Positions 10,008 to 20,249 of a DNA stretch of 64,000 nucleotides are shown piece after piece; positions within the stretch are counted from its first letter, which is position 1; every line of letters starts with the position of its first letter. This stretch comes from Lacinutrix neustonica. Its GTDB lineage: Bacteria > Bacteroidota > Bacteroidia > Flavobacteriales > Flavobacteriaceae. Under the pieces are notes generated by a model, which had not been told where the DNA came from, made no database searches, and worked only from the letters and a program-made list of their open reading frames with translations. A program made the translations under genes and the position numbers. The DNA lies in the NCBI RefSeq assembly GCF_026625145.1, contig NZ_CP113088.1:1178001-1242000 (forward strand), written 5' to 3'.

Positions 10008-11340
10008 ATGACATTCCTACGCTCACTATATTTACATAAAGGCTTCTACATTTATATGTCGAGCGCATCGGTGTGCTTTTTATTGTCGTATTGGATTCCT
10101 GTTCTGTATGCTGTGGCTTGGATGGTTACTGTTGGAGTTTCAGTATTATTTCTAACCGATTTACTTTTACTCTATCGTTTTAAACACCCCTTTAAGGTTA
10201 GACGCTTGTTACCCGATAAATTTTCTAATAGTGATGAAAACCCGGTACCTATCACGATCACCAACCACTACCCCTTTAAAACCCATATATCAGTAATAGA
10301 CGAGCTACCGGTTCAGTTTCAAAAAAGAGATTTCAATTATGAAGTTCCTTTAAAATCTGGTGAAATTCATGATTTTAGCTATACAGTGCGTCCAGTAGAA
10401 CGCGGCGAGTACACCTTTGGTTTTCTTAATATCTATGTGTCTTCAGGTTTACGGATCGTTAAACGGAAGTTCAAATTTCAAAATGAGCAAATGGTGGCCG
10501 TTTATCCCTCATTTATTCAAATGCAGAAATATGATTTTACGCGCCATGAGTAATCGCTTAACCCAGTTTGGACTTAAGAAGATAAGACGTATTGGACATA
10601 CTTCAGAATTCGAGCAAATTAAAGATTACGTACAAGGGGATGATTTTAGAACGGTAAATTGGAAAGCCACTGCTAAACGTGGCGCTCTAATGGTTAATCA
10701 ATACCAAGATGAGAAATCTCAACCTATCTATTCTATTATAGATACGGGACGGGTTATGAAAATGCCTTTTAACGGCTTGAAATTATTAGACTATGCCATA
10801 AATTCTACCTTAGCCTTTAGTAATGTGGCCTTAAAGAAACATGATAAAGTAGGCATGTTAACGTTTTCTAAAACGGTAGATTCCTATCTACCAGCCGTAC
10901 AAAAATTAACCTATTTAAATACTATTTTAGAACGCTTATATAACATCGACACGCATTTTACCGATAGTGATTTTAGTTTATTATATGCACAATTAAAACG
11001 AAAAGTCACCCATAGAAGTTTATTGATGCTCTACACTAATTTTGAACATATTAGTGCCTTGAAACGACAATTGCCCTATCTACAAGCCATTGCCAAAAAA
11101 CATTTGCTAGTGGTGGTTATTTTTGAAAATACAGAACTTGATGCGCTTATTGCTGAGGATGCTGAGAATCTTCAAGCCATTTATCATAAAACCATCGCTG
11201 AAAAATTTTCTTATGAGAAACGTTTAATGGTTAAGGAGCTTCAAAAGCATGGTATTCAAAGTGTTTTAACTGCTCCGGAAAAATTATCTGTCAATACCAT
11301 AAACAAGTACTTAGAAATTAAAGCAAGAGGTTTACTGTGA
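10008..11340 (+). CDS. DUF58 (BatA-like) domain-containing protein
   Basis: About 443 residues with two N-terminal membrane helices, an extracytoplasmic region and the cytosolic DUF58 domain beginning at RRIGHTSEFEQIKDYVQGDD, followed by a VWA-like fold. DUF58 proteins are standard partners of MoxR ATPases. I start at ATG 10008 (MTFLRSLYLHK); codons upstream do not look like protein. One surplus base lies between 10541 and 10548, in TTTTACGCGCC, where the join probably reads Tyr-Asp-Phe-Arg-Ala-Met-Ser-Asn-Arg. This lesion is not at CCWGA. Confidence 0.85.
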
Positions 11341-11465
11341 TTTTTGATTAAATCTTGATTTTTGACTGTGTTTTCTAGCACTTAATCCACAAAACAAACT
11401 TATCTTTTTCAGTATTCTATTTTTAATATATCTTGTCATTGCTATTAATTAAATACTATACTTTG

Positions 11466-12794
11466 ATGAAACCATTTGGTTATCTCTTTTTTATTTTCGT
11501 TTGTGCTTTAAGTTTTCAAACGTCTCATTCTCAAACTGTAAATAAGCCTTGGACCACTAGTTTTGGAACCAGTGCCATTAATAATCCTGTACGGGAACAA
11601 GAAGCCGGAGTAGGCAGGTTTAAAACATGGAATCAAAACCCTGCTGGTTTTAGATTATCTGCTGGCCGCCTAATTAAAAACAAGCTGTCTTTTGAGGGTG
11701 TTGCCTCCCTAAATAGTATTCAAGAGAACTATCCCATTCTTGATGCGGAGATCTCAGAACCAGAGTATCCTTATATTTCATTAGATGGTATGTTTAAATA
11801 TCAATTTAGTAATGGGCTAAACATTTTAGACCCCTACATAACTATTGGAGGCGGTTATACTTGGTTAGATACCATTGGCGCTGGAACCATAAATGGCGGC
11901 GTTGGCTTGAATATATGGATAGGTCATTCGTTTGGTTTTAATGTACAATCGGTATACAAACATGCTTTTGAAGATTATGGCTTAAAACATTACCAACATT
12001 CCGCCGGAATTGTATTCCGATTTGGCGGAAAAGACACCGATAATGATGGCATTAATGATACTGAAGACGCCTGTCCTGAATTATTTGGTAGCTATGAAAC
12101 TAAGGGGTGTCCGAGATACAGACAAAGATGGTGTTATTGATTCAGAAGATTTATGTCCTAACGATTTTGGACCAGGCTCTATGCGTGGCTGTCCCGATAA
12201 TGATGGCGATGGGACACCGAGATAAATATGATGATTGCCCAGGTAGTGCAAGGTGCCATCAATGATGGGGGTTGTCCACGTATAGACACCGACAAAGATG
12301 GAATTGTGGATAGCCAAGATAAGTGCCCGGAACAACCTGGCCCACCTGAAAACGCAGGATGTCCTTCTGTACAACAGCAGCAGGAACAAGCCAACATACT
12401 AGCATTACAACAAAAGGAGCGAAATAAAGCCATAAAAGCTGAAGTTACTAGTCAACTAAATGCCTTATCCCGTACCATTGTGTTTAATAATGGTACTGCC
12501 GTATTAAATCAAAGAGACAAACGTGCTATAGATGAAATAAAGAAGATCATGGAATCACAGCCAAAAATGAAATTTCACATTGCTGGACATACCGATAGCA
12601 CTGGAGGTACTCAAACCAATTTAGCGCTATCAGAGCAGCGTGCTAAAAGTGTTAAAGACTACTTGGTTTTGAGTGGTATAAATGAAGAGCGTTTAACGTC
12701 TCAAGGCTATGGTGAAGACAATCCTATTGCAGATAATAATACAAAAGAAGGCCGTTTAGCAAATAGACGTGTGGAGATTTTTATTGTAAATTAA
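11466..12794 (+). CDS. OmpA family outer-membrane protein with calcium-binding type-3 repeats
   Basis: About 441 residues: signal peptide ending SHSQT, an eight-stranded beta-barrel, a linker of four or five thrombospondin type-3 repeats of the DxDxDGIxDxxDxCP type (about 185-300), and a C-terminal OmpA peptidoglycan-binding domain (IAGHTDSTGG ... LSEQRAKSVKDYL ... NRRVEI). It tethers the outer membrane to peptidoglycan. Three surplus bases all lie in the repeat region: CCGAGA at 12111-12116 and 12217-12222, both for CCAGAT (Pro-Asp), and an extra A near 12255 in GCAAGG (repaired CPGSAGAINDGGCP). A run of eight potential Pro-Asp codons explains why this gene is hit twice. Confidence 0.9.
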
Positions 12795-12893
12795 CCGTTC
12801 AGCCTTAAAAAACAACAGTTGAGTCATTCTGTTTCGGTACTTTTTTAATTTCTGAGGATATTTGAATCAGTATTAACAAACAAACCTTTATTC

Positions 12894-13313
12894 ATGAAGA
12901 CATTAACAATTACATTTGCATTTATTTTACCTATACTATTTGGCTTTGCTCAACAAAACCAAAACCATGACATCACAGTAACCATTGACAATGTGAAAAA
13001 TGATGTAGGCAAAGTTGTATTAGGATTACATACCGAAGCTACTTTTATGAAAACAGAAGCGGTACAGACTGCTGAAAGCAAAATAGAGAACGGAAAAATA
13101 ACCATTACATTTAAAAATGTTGCTCCTGGAACTTACGGTATCATGGCATTACACGATGAAAATGAAAATGGGAGAATGGATTTTGAGTCCAATGGAATGC
13201 CGGCAGAATCTTACGGCATGTCTAATAATCCATTAAGTTATGGACCACCAAGATATAGTGACGCCGAAATTGAAGTTAAAGATGAAGATTTAAACTTAAC
13301 TATTAGATTTTAA
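12894..13313 (+). CDS. DUF2141 domain-containing secreted protein
   Basis: 139 residues with a signal peptide (cleavage near FGFAQ|QN) and a compact beta-sandwich with the DUF2141 hallmark block GTYGIMALHDENENGRMDF near residue 85, an Asp/Asn-rich loop that could bind a metal. Probably periplasmic or outer-membrane associated; function unknown. It stands alone between OmpA and oxyR and is followed by a strong terminator at 13334-13365. Confidence 0.85.
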   Translation: MKTLTITFAFILPILFGFAQQNQNHDITVTIDNVKNDVGKVVLGLHTEATFMKTEAVQTAESKIENGKITITFKNVAPGTYGIMALHDENENGRMDFESNGMPAESYGMSNNPLSYGPPRYSDAEIEVKDEDLNLTIRF

Positions 13314-13333
13314 CTCAACTCCATTGAAGATAG

Positions 13334-13365
13334 AAAGGAAATAATAATTAATTATTTCCTTTTTT
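13334..13365. terminator. Rho-independent terminator
   Basis: AAAGGAAATAAT / ATTATTTCCTTTTTT stem with an AATTA loop between the DUF2141 gene and oxyR. Confidence 0.7.
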
Positions 13366-13385
13366 CATTTAAGCAATCAATATTA

Positions 13386-13429
13386 TTGATTGTTTTGTAT
13401 ATTTGCATAATTAATTATTATGCAAATAT
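13386..13429 (+). promoter_or_regulatory. oxyR promoter overlapped by a perfect 13-bp inverted repeat
   Basis: A Bacteroidota-type promoter is visible: TTG at 13386 and TATATTTG at 13398-13405. Arms ATATTTGCATAAT (13399-13411) and ATTATGCAAATAT (13417-13429) are perfect inverted copies around a 5-base spacer. The left arm covers the -7 element and the right arm includes the first two bases of the start codon. This geometry fits an autorepression site for a LysR-type dimer, although the family's T-N11-A core is only loosely matched. Confidence 0.6.
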
Positions 13430-14366
13430 GACAATCACGCAACTCACCTATGTTCTTGCAGTAGCAGAGTATCAAAATTTTACGAAAGCGGCTGAAAAAT
13501 GCTTTGTAACGCAGCCGACTTTAAGCATGCAAATACAAAAATTGGAAGATCAGCTAAGCATTCAAATTTTCGATCGCAGTAAAAAACCCATTGAACTCAC
13601 TGATGTTGGCAGGAAAATAGTTAGTCAGGCACGTAATATTGTTAATGAATCGTACCGCATTCAAGATATTGTAGACCAGCAAAAAGGCTTTATAGGTGGA
13701 GAATTTAGAATCGGTATTATTCCAACCGTAATGCCTACCCTATTGCCTATGTTTCTTAAAACCTTTATAAAAAAACATCCAAAAGTAAAACTCAAAATAG
13801 AAGAACTTACCACTGAAGAGATCATCACGAGAATTAATGATGGTCATTTAGACGCCGCCATTGCAGCGACTCCTTTAGAAAATGCAAACATCAAGGAACG
13901 GGTGCTTTATTTTGAGCCCTTTGTTGCCTATGTCCCCAATAATCACAGATTAAAAGATAAAAAAATACTGGAAGTTTCAGATTTAGATATTGACGACATG
14001 CTTTTACTGGAAGATGGCCATTGTTTTAGAGATGGGGTCATTAATCTTTGTAAAGGGTTTAAAGATCAAACCGATGAGCATTTCCAACTGGAGAGCGGTA
14101 GCATAGAAACACTTATTAAGCTTTCTAACGAAGGGATGGGCATGACCTTACTTCCCTATTTACACACCATAGATATGAGTGAAAGCGCCAAACAAAACTT
14201 ACATCATTTCACAGCCCCTTCTCCAGCAAGAGAAGTGAGTATTATCTATCACAAAAGTGAACTAAAGATGCAAATTATTGAAGCCATGCAGGAGGTTATC
14301 GCTAGTGTTGTTCGTGGTGCTATAGCCTTCCGTAATGTACAAATTGTTAGTCCTTTAGCAAAATAA
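13428..14366 (+). CDS. oxyR: LysR family hydrogen-peroxide-responsive regulator OxyR
   Basis: 312 residues starting MTITQLTYVLAVAEYQNFTKAAEKCFVTQPTLSMQ-type winged helix-turn-helix, then an effector domain. The redox cysteines of OxyR are visible in the loop EDGHCFRDGVINLC near residues 200-215 (two Cys nine residues apart, as in the C199-C208 pair). It would activate peroxide-defence genes after disulfide formation. The start at 13428 is preferred to any upstream codon because those overlap the promoter. Confidence 0.9.
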   Translation: MTITQLTYVLAVAEYQNFTKAAEKCFVTQPTLSMQIQKLEDQLSIQIFDRSKKPIELTDVGRKIVSQARNIVNESYRIQDIVDQQKGFIGGEFRIGIIPTVMPTLLPMFLKTFIKKHPKVKLKIEELTTEEIITRINDGHLDAAIAATPLENANIKERVLYFEPFVAYVPNNHRLKDKKILEVSDLDIDDMLLLEDGHCFRDGVINLCKGFKDQTDEHFQLESGSIETLIKLSNEGMGMTLLPYLHTIDMSESAKQNLHHFTAPSPAREVSIIYHKSELKMQIIEAMQEVIASVVRGAIAFRNVQIVSPLAK

Positions 14367-14483
14367 CAGATGATTTATAAATAACTAAAATGTTTTACTC
14401 TGAGCGCAATTGAAAACTATAGTCTATACTATTTTAGATTATTTCAACGGCGTCCGAGAGTAACCCATTTTATGAGGTTTATG
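14367..14483. other. Convergent intergenic gap
   Basis: About 117 bases between oxyR and the convergent beta-barrel gene. No strong terminator seen. Confidence 0.3.
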
Positions 14484-15479
14484 TTATAATGCATAATTGA
14501 TGTAGACAGAAATACGCTGCTTAGATTTCACATCGTGACCAAAAAGATTTTGATTCACAGGTAAGGTATAACTTGCTCCAAAAATAAAATCTTCAACTGC
14601 AAATTCTGAACCTAATGACGCATTGATTATACTACCATCTGTGTCATTTAAAGTTTCTCCATATTGTTTAATTGAACTATAAATATCACCTGAAACTCCT
14701 AAAAAAGGCATAATATTCATTTTTTTAGTTGACAATGCAGTATATAGATTAGTTGTATAACTGAATTGGTTACCAAACTGGTATTCATTTTTATTCTCTC
14801 CTTTTAAATAATAACTAAAAAGCGTATTAACACCTAACGTGTTACCACCATAATTATAACCAAAAGATAGAATACCATCTGTACTTCCTGTTCCTACTTG
14901 AAAACCTGGGTTAATATTATCTGCCAATCGTTCTTCAAATTCACCTGTAGGTAATTTTAAACCTAAACCAAATTGAATAGAATGACCTGAAGCCTCTTTT
15001 TTTACATCAAAGTTTAAGGTTTCTTCATTCTGTTTCTTGTAAAAAATCAATTTATACCAGCCTATTAAACTACTATCGCCTAATCCGGATATGTTTTCAG
15101 TTATTCCATTAAATGTTCTGCTTAAATCGTGATAAGGTACATTCGCACTTAAGTAAAATGTTTTTATAACAGGAATTTGAGCCCATAATTGATAGGTACG
15201 AAATACCTCTTTACTTATTGGTGAATTTTCAAAAATTCCATTTTTAGATTCGAAATTTTGATAAAGATATCGAACACCAACAAAATTAGCATTACTCAAA
15301 GTTCCAAAACCAAAACTACCACTACTTGTAGAACAACCACATAAATCACAAAAAAAAGTGTGTTTATAATGATTGTTACATGCTCTATTTTTCTCATGAG
15401 CACTTAAAAATTGTGCCTGTGTTATACTAATAAGAAGTAATACTGTTATTTTTCTAAAATTCTGCAAAACGTTCATCAT
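14484..15479 (-). CDS. Outer-membrane beta-barrel protein with a Cys-rich N-terminal motif
   Basis: 331 residues with a signal peptide (to FLSAHE) and alternating strands with aromatic ends, ending in SVYINYAL, typical of an outer-membrane barrel. The mature N-terminus carries FFCDLCGCSTSSGS, a compact CxxCxC motif suited to binding copper or another soft metal. It overlaps the end of the di-haem peroxidase gene by 26 bases and follows mbnP-like and peroxidase genes on the same strand, so it is probably the outer-membrane component of that system. The exact substrate is inferred only from the neighbours. Confidence 0.75.
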   Translation of the reverse strand: MMNVLQNFRKITVLLLISITQAQFLSAHEKNRACNNHYKHTFFCDLCGCSTSSGSFGFGTLSNANFVGVRYLYQNFESKNGIFENSPISKEVFRTYQLWAQIPVIKTFYLSANVPYHDLSRTFNGITENISGLGDSSLIGWYKLIFYKKQNEETLNFDVKKEASGHSIQFGLGLKLPTGEFEERLADNINPGFQVGTGSTDGILSFGYNYGGNTLGVNTLFSYYLKGENKNEYQFGNQFSYTTNLYTALSTKKMNIMPFLGVSGDIYSSIKQYGETLNDTDGSIINASLGSEFAVEDFIFGASYTLPVNQNLFGHDVKSKQRISVYINYAL

Positions 15480-16501
15480 TTAAAAATTCGTAATCTGTTA
15501 GTGTTTTTAAAAAGGCTGTTAAACTTTCTTTCTCGTAATTAGAAAGTGTAATACCATAAGTCCCATCTCGCTTTTGTAATATGGAATCAACATTACCATT
15601 ATCTGTAATTCCTGAATTATAAAACTCTAAAACGGCTTCTATAGTTGCAAATCTACCATCGTGCATATAGGGGTAGGAAACCTCTATATTCCTTAAACTT
15701 GGGACTCTAAATTTATACAGATCATTAGGATTATTTCCAACATTAAAACGTCCTTTATCATTTAATTGTGGGTTAATAGATAACCCGTTATTTCTAAACT
15801 CTTGATCTGTAAATAAATCTGTTGCATGACAACCAGCACATTTTGTTTCGAATGTACTTAAGCCATCTAATTCAAGTGAACTCAATGTTGTGTCATCTTC
15901 ATTTCTAATAAATTTATCATATTTAGAATTTGAAGACACCATCATCAACATAAACTGAGACAAAGCCTTAAGCATGTTTTCTGTATTAATCTCACCGTCA
16001 TCAAAGGCTCGCTCAAATTGTTCTTGGTAATAAAGGTCTGAACTTAATTTTTCTATTACGTGACTTAAGCTTTCTCCCATTTCTAAAGCACTAGTTATGG
16101 GAATAATTGGCTGAAGGTCCAAGTGTGTCGCTGCACCATCCCACATGAAAGTGCTTTGATAAGCTAAGTTTTGAATTGGTTGCGCATTTCTAAAACCAAT
16201 ACCTCCATTAACACCATGACTTAAATTATGTCCGTGATGAGTAAAAGCAAACGCCTGTTCATGGCAAAAGGCACAAGCAATAGCATTATTGGAAGATAAT
16301 TTCCCTTCGTAAAATAGTTTTTTACCAAGTTCGAAACCAGCTTCTGTAAGCGGGTTATTTTCTAAATTATAAGTGGTCTCTCGGAAAATTTGAAGGTAAT
16401 TCTAGAGCTATTGGAAATGGTTCATATACCAAAACATCAGCCTTGTTAGAACATGATACAGATACAAGAATACTTAGAAAAAAAAGAATTATTTTTTTCA
16501 T
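15454..16501 (-). CDS. Di-haem cytochrome c peroxidase / MauG-MbnH family protein
   Basis: About 348 residues, lipoprotein signal ending VSVSC|SN. Two haem-binding motifs are seen, CAFCHE (about residue 80) and CAGCHA (about residue 230), in the CCP/MauG order. In the methanobactin systems MbnH of this family oxidises a tryptophan of MbnP to kynurenine so that MbnP can bind copper, and here an MbnP-like gene lies directly upstream. The start at 16501 requires undoing a gained base at 16379-16384 (TCTCGG for TCTGG; repaired Asn-Phe-Pro-Glu-Thr). After that the length divides by three. Confidence 0.85.
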
Positions 16502-16563
16502 AATTGTATGGATTAAATAAAAACCATTGAAGATGTTTCGTTCTCCAATGGTTTAATTATTAA

Positions 16564-17367
16564 TTAATCGTTATGCACATGATGTACTATAAACATTCCG
16601 CTAATGTTATTAGCCACTATTGGTGTTTCAACCGCATCAACATGTACTTGATCATATCCATCCGCAAAATTGATAGTCGTTATACCATCAAATACTTTTG
16701 AGATATCAGATTTTATATGAACTTCAGGTGAAGTATGTTGTCTTATTCTTGCCGTATTGGTAAAACTTAAAGTGACTTCACGATAATTATCTAAAGAAGA
16801 GCCAACACTTCCCATGTGTATATTTAATGGCTCATCTGTCACTGAATCGTTAGAAAATGTCCCGTCTATTCTAATAAATTTATAACCTGCAGCCCAGCTC
16901 CAAAGCATACCTTTAGATTCTGCCAATTCTAAAAAATTTCCCTGACCATTTGCCCCTAAAGCAAAACGCTCTTGGTCTATTCCAATTCCGAAAGTAATTT
17001 CAGTATAGTCTGCTGCATCAATGTTATTTAAAGTTAGTAAAATTTCGCCTGCATTGTTGGCCTCTGCTTCATCAATAATAAAAGCATTGTCTTGTTCGGG
17101 ATACATAACCAAATTTCCCTGACTATCTTTAATTCTAATATTACTAATGATATACTTTAAGTTATCAACTTTATAGGATTCATTGTTTGATTTACTGTAG
17201 TTAGTACCAAAGATAAAATCCTGATCGCCAATACCATTATCGAACTTAAGAATTAATTGTCCTTTTTGACCTGAAAGATCTTCCGCAATGTTGTCATCGT
17301 CATTTGATGAGCATGAGAATAGTATTGCGCATAGTAAAAGCGCAAATGTAAATTTTAAAGTTTTCAT
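16564..17367 (-). CDS. MbnP-family copper-binding lipoprotein
   Basis: 267 residues, lipoprotein signal ending LFSC|SSNDDD. The sequence follows the MbnP family: LKYIISNIRI, an Asp/Glu-rich region, FGIGIDQERF and MLWSWAAGYKFIRIDG near residue 150, whose Trp residues sit where the kynurenine-forming Trp lies in MbnP. The C-terminus is MFIVHHVHND, with three histidines that may add metal ligands. It is encoded 62 bases upstream of the MbnH-like peroxidase on the same strand. Role inferred: periplasmic copper binding or uptake. Confidence 0.85.
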   Translation of the reverse strand: MKTLKFTFALLLCAILFSCSSNDDDNIAEDLSGQKGQLILKFDNGIGDQDFIFGTNYSKSNNESYKVDNLKYIISNIRIKDSQGNLVMYPEQDNAFIIDEAEANNAGEILLTLNNIDAADYTEITFGIGIDQERFALGANGQGNFLELAESKGMLWSWAAGYKFIRIDGTFSNDSVTDEPLNIHMGSVGSSLDNYREVTLSFTNTARIRQHTSPEVHIKSDISKVFDGITTINFADGYDQVHVDAVETPIVANNISGMFIVHHVHND

Positions 17368-17435
17368 TTGTTTAAATTTTATTAATTGAAATGTTTGAAT
17401 TTCAGTCTTAGATAACGACTGACAAAAAATAAAAT

Positions 17436-17789
17436 CTAAACTATTGGAGGTCTAAAGTGTGTGTTTTCAAAACAAAAAGAATACAACTTATTATCTGATA
17501 AAATCTTGTCTAGATTAATTTTATAATCAATTTTAATAAGTTTCTTGTAATTATAATTTAAGTAAAATACAGGAAAGAAAGATTCTACTAATTTATTTAA
17601 TGCTAATTCATTTTCAAGATCTATTGAAGAGGGCACAGAGGCCAGTTGTTTCGCCAAATGACATTTACCATTACATTGCAACTGTGGTTTTTCTTTGTTA
17701 ACACAATAGTTTTCAATAATGTAATCGATGTTTAATTCAAAATAAGCTACATATCCAGCGAAAAATAATGGACGAGCGGCAAATGACAT
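17436..17789 (-). CDS. Small membrane-anchored protein with CxGKCH motif
   Basis: 117 residues beginning with a hydrophobic segment; the block LQCNGKCHLAKQL near residue 40 (Cys-x3-Cys-His) looks like a metal- or haem-binding site. It is the first gene of the minus-strand copper cluster, 68 bases before mbnP. An in-frame stretch upstream of the ATG (LKSFFTILLF) also looks like signal peptide, so the true start may lie a few codons earlier and be hidden by a sequence error. Family unknown to me, but the position suggests a role in the same metal system. Confidence 0.6.
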   Translation of the reverse strand: MSFAARPLFFAGYVAYFELNIDYIIENYCVNKEKPQLQCNGKCHLAKQLASVPSSIDLENELALNKLVESFFPVFYLNYNYKKLIKIDYKINLDKILSDNKLYSFCFENTHFRPPIV

Positions 17790-17880
17790 AAAAAGTAATA
17801 TTGTAAAAAATGATTTCAGTGTAACATATCTTTATGCAAAGATAAACCCGAAACTTTAGTTTTACTAATTATAGAATAAT

Positions 17881-17909
17881 AAAAAAGCGACTCGAAAGTC
17901 GCTTTTTTT
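17881..17909. terminator. Bidirectional Rho-independent terminator
   Basis: Perfect AAAAAAGCGACT / AGTCGCTTTTTT hairpin with a CGAA tetraloop, between two minus-strand genes; it ends the 17911-18108 transcript. Confidence 0.85.
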
Positions 17910-17910
17910 A

Positions 17911-18108
17911 TTATTGCTTTAAATAGATTAAACATTGATTTAAATTGGGATTACGGCTAACCAAAGATTCAATATAAATCTTAAGTTCTTCAATCTCATA
18001 GGGTAATAATCGTTGAAGTGCTTTCTGAACCTCTTTACAAAACAAATTAACGTCAAAACTAACTTTACTGAGTATCGTCTTGGTATACTCGAACATTGCT
18101 CTTGCCAT
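17911..18108 (-). CDS. Conserved small hypothetical protein
   Basis: 65 residues, MARAMFEYTKTILSKVSFD..., helical, with one Cys near the middle and one near the C-terminus. The pattern is familiar from many Flavobacteriaceae genomes as a stand-alone hypothetical; function unknown. A strong terminator lies immediately after its stop, supporting expression. Confidence 0.65.
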   Translation of the reverse strand: MARAMFEYTKTILSKVSFDVNLFCKEVQKALQRLLPYEIEELKIYIESLVSRNPNLNQCLIYLKQ

Positions 18109-18255
18109 AATTTAGTAATAGGGTTAGGTTAAAATAAAAAGTAGATGTATAAATAGGCAAACGGTTTATTAATTCGATTAAATGTAATAAAAAAAAGAGT
18201 ACGAAACGCAATTCATTCTTATTTTAACAATTAAAAAAACAATAATCAATACCGT

Positions 18256-19053
18256 TTAGAATCGATTATCACCATCTAAAAAATCTCCTAATCCTCCTAA
18301 TATACTGCCCTCTCCTTTGCTTTTTCCGCCTCTAGGCAAACTTGCGATGACACGATTGGCCAATCTACTAAATGGTAGTGATTGAATGTAAACGGTTCCT
18401 GGCCCCTCTAATTTGGCGAAAAACAGACCTTCACCGCCAAAAATCGAATTTTTAATACCGCCTATAAATTCAATATCATAGTTTACATGTTGGGTAAAAC
18501 CTATAATACACCCTGTATCTACTCGAAGTATTTCGCCAGCCTTTAGTTCTTTTTTAGCGGTTGTTCCACCTGCATGTACAAACGCCATGCCATCACCTTC
18601 AAGTTTTTCCATTATAAAGCCTTCTCCACCAAATAAACCACGTCCCAATTTTTTACTAAACTCTATACCTATACTCACCCCTTTAGCTGCGCAGAGAAAG
18701 GCATCCTTTTGACAGATAAATTTACCACCACACTCGGCTAAGTCTATGGGAATAATTTTTCCTGGATAGGGTGAAGCGAAGGACACATTACGTTTACCAC
18801 TTAACGTATTATAGAATGCGGTAATGAATAAACTTTCTCCAGTTAAAATACGCCTTCCAGCACCTAAAATTTTACCAAAAAATCCGGAGTCATTTTGAGA
18901 GCCATCACCAAAAATGGTTTCCATTTTAATGCCGTCGTCCATCATCATAAAACTTCCGGACTCTGCAACAACAGCTTCTTGTGGATCGAGTTCGATTTCT
19001 ACGTACTGCATTTCTTCTCCGTAAATCCTGTAATCTATTTCGTGTGCGTTCAT
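18256..19053 (-). CDS. AIM24 / TIGR00266 family protein
   Basis: 265 residues built from repeated glycine-rich beta-hairpins ([42 protein letters not shown]), the signature of the AIM24/TIGR00266 double-stranded beta-helix family. No signal peptide, so cytosolic. Bacterial members have no settled function. The C-terminus is glycine/serine rich ([18 protein letters not shown]). It lies 64 bases downstream of the DUF4442 gene on the same strand and is likely co-transcribed. Confidence 0.85.
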   Translation of the reverse strand: MNAHEIDYRIYGEEMQYVEIELDPQEAVVAESGSFMMMDDGIKMETIFGDGSQNDSGFFGKILGAGRRILTGESLFITAFYNTLSGKRNVSFASPYPGKIIPIDLAECGGKFICQKDAFLCAAKGVSIGIEFSKKLGRGLFGGEGFIMEKLEGDGMAFVHAGGTTAKKELKAGEILRVDTGCIIGFTQHVNYDIEFIGGIKNSIFGGEGLFFAKLEGPGTVYIQSLPFSRLANRVIASLPRGGKSKGEGSILGGLGDFLDGDNRF

Positions 19054-19117
19054 TTCTTTATTTTATTTAGATTAATACGGCTATTAGTTCGCATTATTTT
19101 GTTTTTGTTACAAAATT

Positions 19118-19573
19118 TTAACGTCTAACTTTTACAGACCATTCAAAATTAAACGTGGATACCACTACCCCAGCTTCATTGGTTCCAATGGATTGCATCC
19201 ATATGGTTTCTCCTTCACCACTTTCAATAGTCTTTTTTAAGGCTTCGTCTATTTTATGACCATCTTTACACTCAAAAGTGATTTTACCTGTTGCTTTTTT
19301 TGAAAAATTGGCATTATTATTAGAGACTAACATGGAAACTTTTTCTCCGCTTTCTTTAATTTTCATGAGTACCGGAGCACCAGTGGTTAACTCTGCCGCC
19401 ATACCTTGCACGGCCCAAAACATGGATTTAAATGGGTTTTGATTAAGCCATCGGTGTTTTACTTTAACGGCACATGAATCTTTTGTTATGTCTGTGACGC
19501 GTACGCCCATTAAGTAAACCGAAGGCAACTTCAGTGCATTAAACATGTTGATTTTTCTAGGTGTAAGGGTCAT
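19118..19573 (-). CDS. DUF4442 hot-dog-fold protein (thioesterase-like)
   Basis: 151 residues; the arrangement NPFKSMFWAVQGMAAELTTG matches the DUF4442 branch of hot-dog thioesterases, in which the central helix is capped by an Ala/Glu-containing segment. A cytosolic acyl-thioester-related function is inferred from the fold. It precedes the AIM24 gene. Confidence 0.8.
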   Translation of the reverse strand: MTLTPRKINMFNALKLPSVYLMGVRVTDITKDSCAVKVKHRWLNQNPFKSMFWAVQGMAAELTTGAPVLMKIKESGEKVSMLVSNNNANFSKKATGKITFECKDGHKIDEALKKTIESGEGETIWMQSIGTNEAGVVVSTFNFEWSVKVRR

Positions 19574-19716
19574 ATTGTTGTTTTGTTTTTATCAAAATTA
19601 TTGAAAATAATCCACATAGCAATATGTTAATATTTTGTTAAATATTAGTACTATGCGTAACATAATACCTTTTTTTAGACATATATTTGTATAAGAAACT
19701 ATTATATACTTTTAAA

Positions 19717-20163
19717 ATGACTACAAATAACCACAATAACATTGCTACCTTTATTCACTTATCTACCTTTTCAAGGTTTCTCATTCCATTTGGTAATTTT
19801 ATTGCGCCATTGGTTTTATGGATCATTAACAAAGATAAATCGGAATTTATAGACGAACACGGCAAGCAAGCCATTAATTTTCAGATTAGTATTTTACTCT
19901 ACAGCATCATTATAGGTTTAATTACTGTACCCTTTTTCTTATTTAATCTTTTCGGAACATTCGATGTCATCGATTTCAATTTTTTTGATGGCATGAACCT
20001 AAATATTAGTCATCCCACACCTCTATTTTATATAGGAGGTTCCATTGGATTCTTAGCCGTTGTCGGGTTTATATTGGAAATTGTGTTTGTTATTAAGGCC
20101 AGTTTAAGTGCCAAAGAAGGGGCTTATTATCACTACCCGCTAACCATTAACTTTTTAAAATAA
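19717..20163 (+). CDS. DUF4870 domain-containing membrane protein
   Basis: 149 residues with three membrane helices (FIAPLVLWIINKD; ILLYSIIIGLITVPFFLF; IGFLAVVGFILEIVFVI) and the typical DUF4870 core DEHGKQAINFQIS. I start at ATG 19717; a TATATTTG box at about 19682 is a likely -7 element. It heads a plus-strand group with PadR, PspC and DUF2807 genes that is common in Flavobacteriia. Confidence 0.85.
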   Translation: MTTNNHNNIATFIHLSTFSRFLIPFGNFIAPLVLWIINKDKSEFIDEHGKQAINFQISILLYSIIIGLITVPFFLFNLFGTFDVIDFNFFDGMNLNISHPTPLFYIGGSIGFLAVVGFILEIVFVIKASLSAKEGAYYHYPLTINFLK

Positions 20164-20249
20164 ATCGATACTGACGTATTTCAGAAAAAAATAATCATCA
20201 ATTCAATCAATCAAAAAATGAACAGTTTAACAAAAATTAAAAGGAAGCC

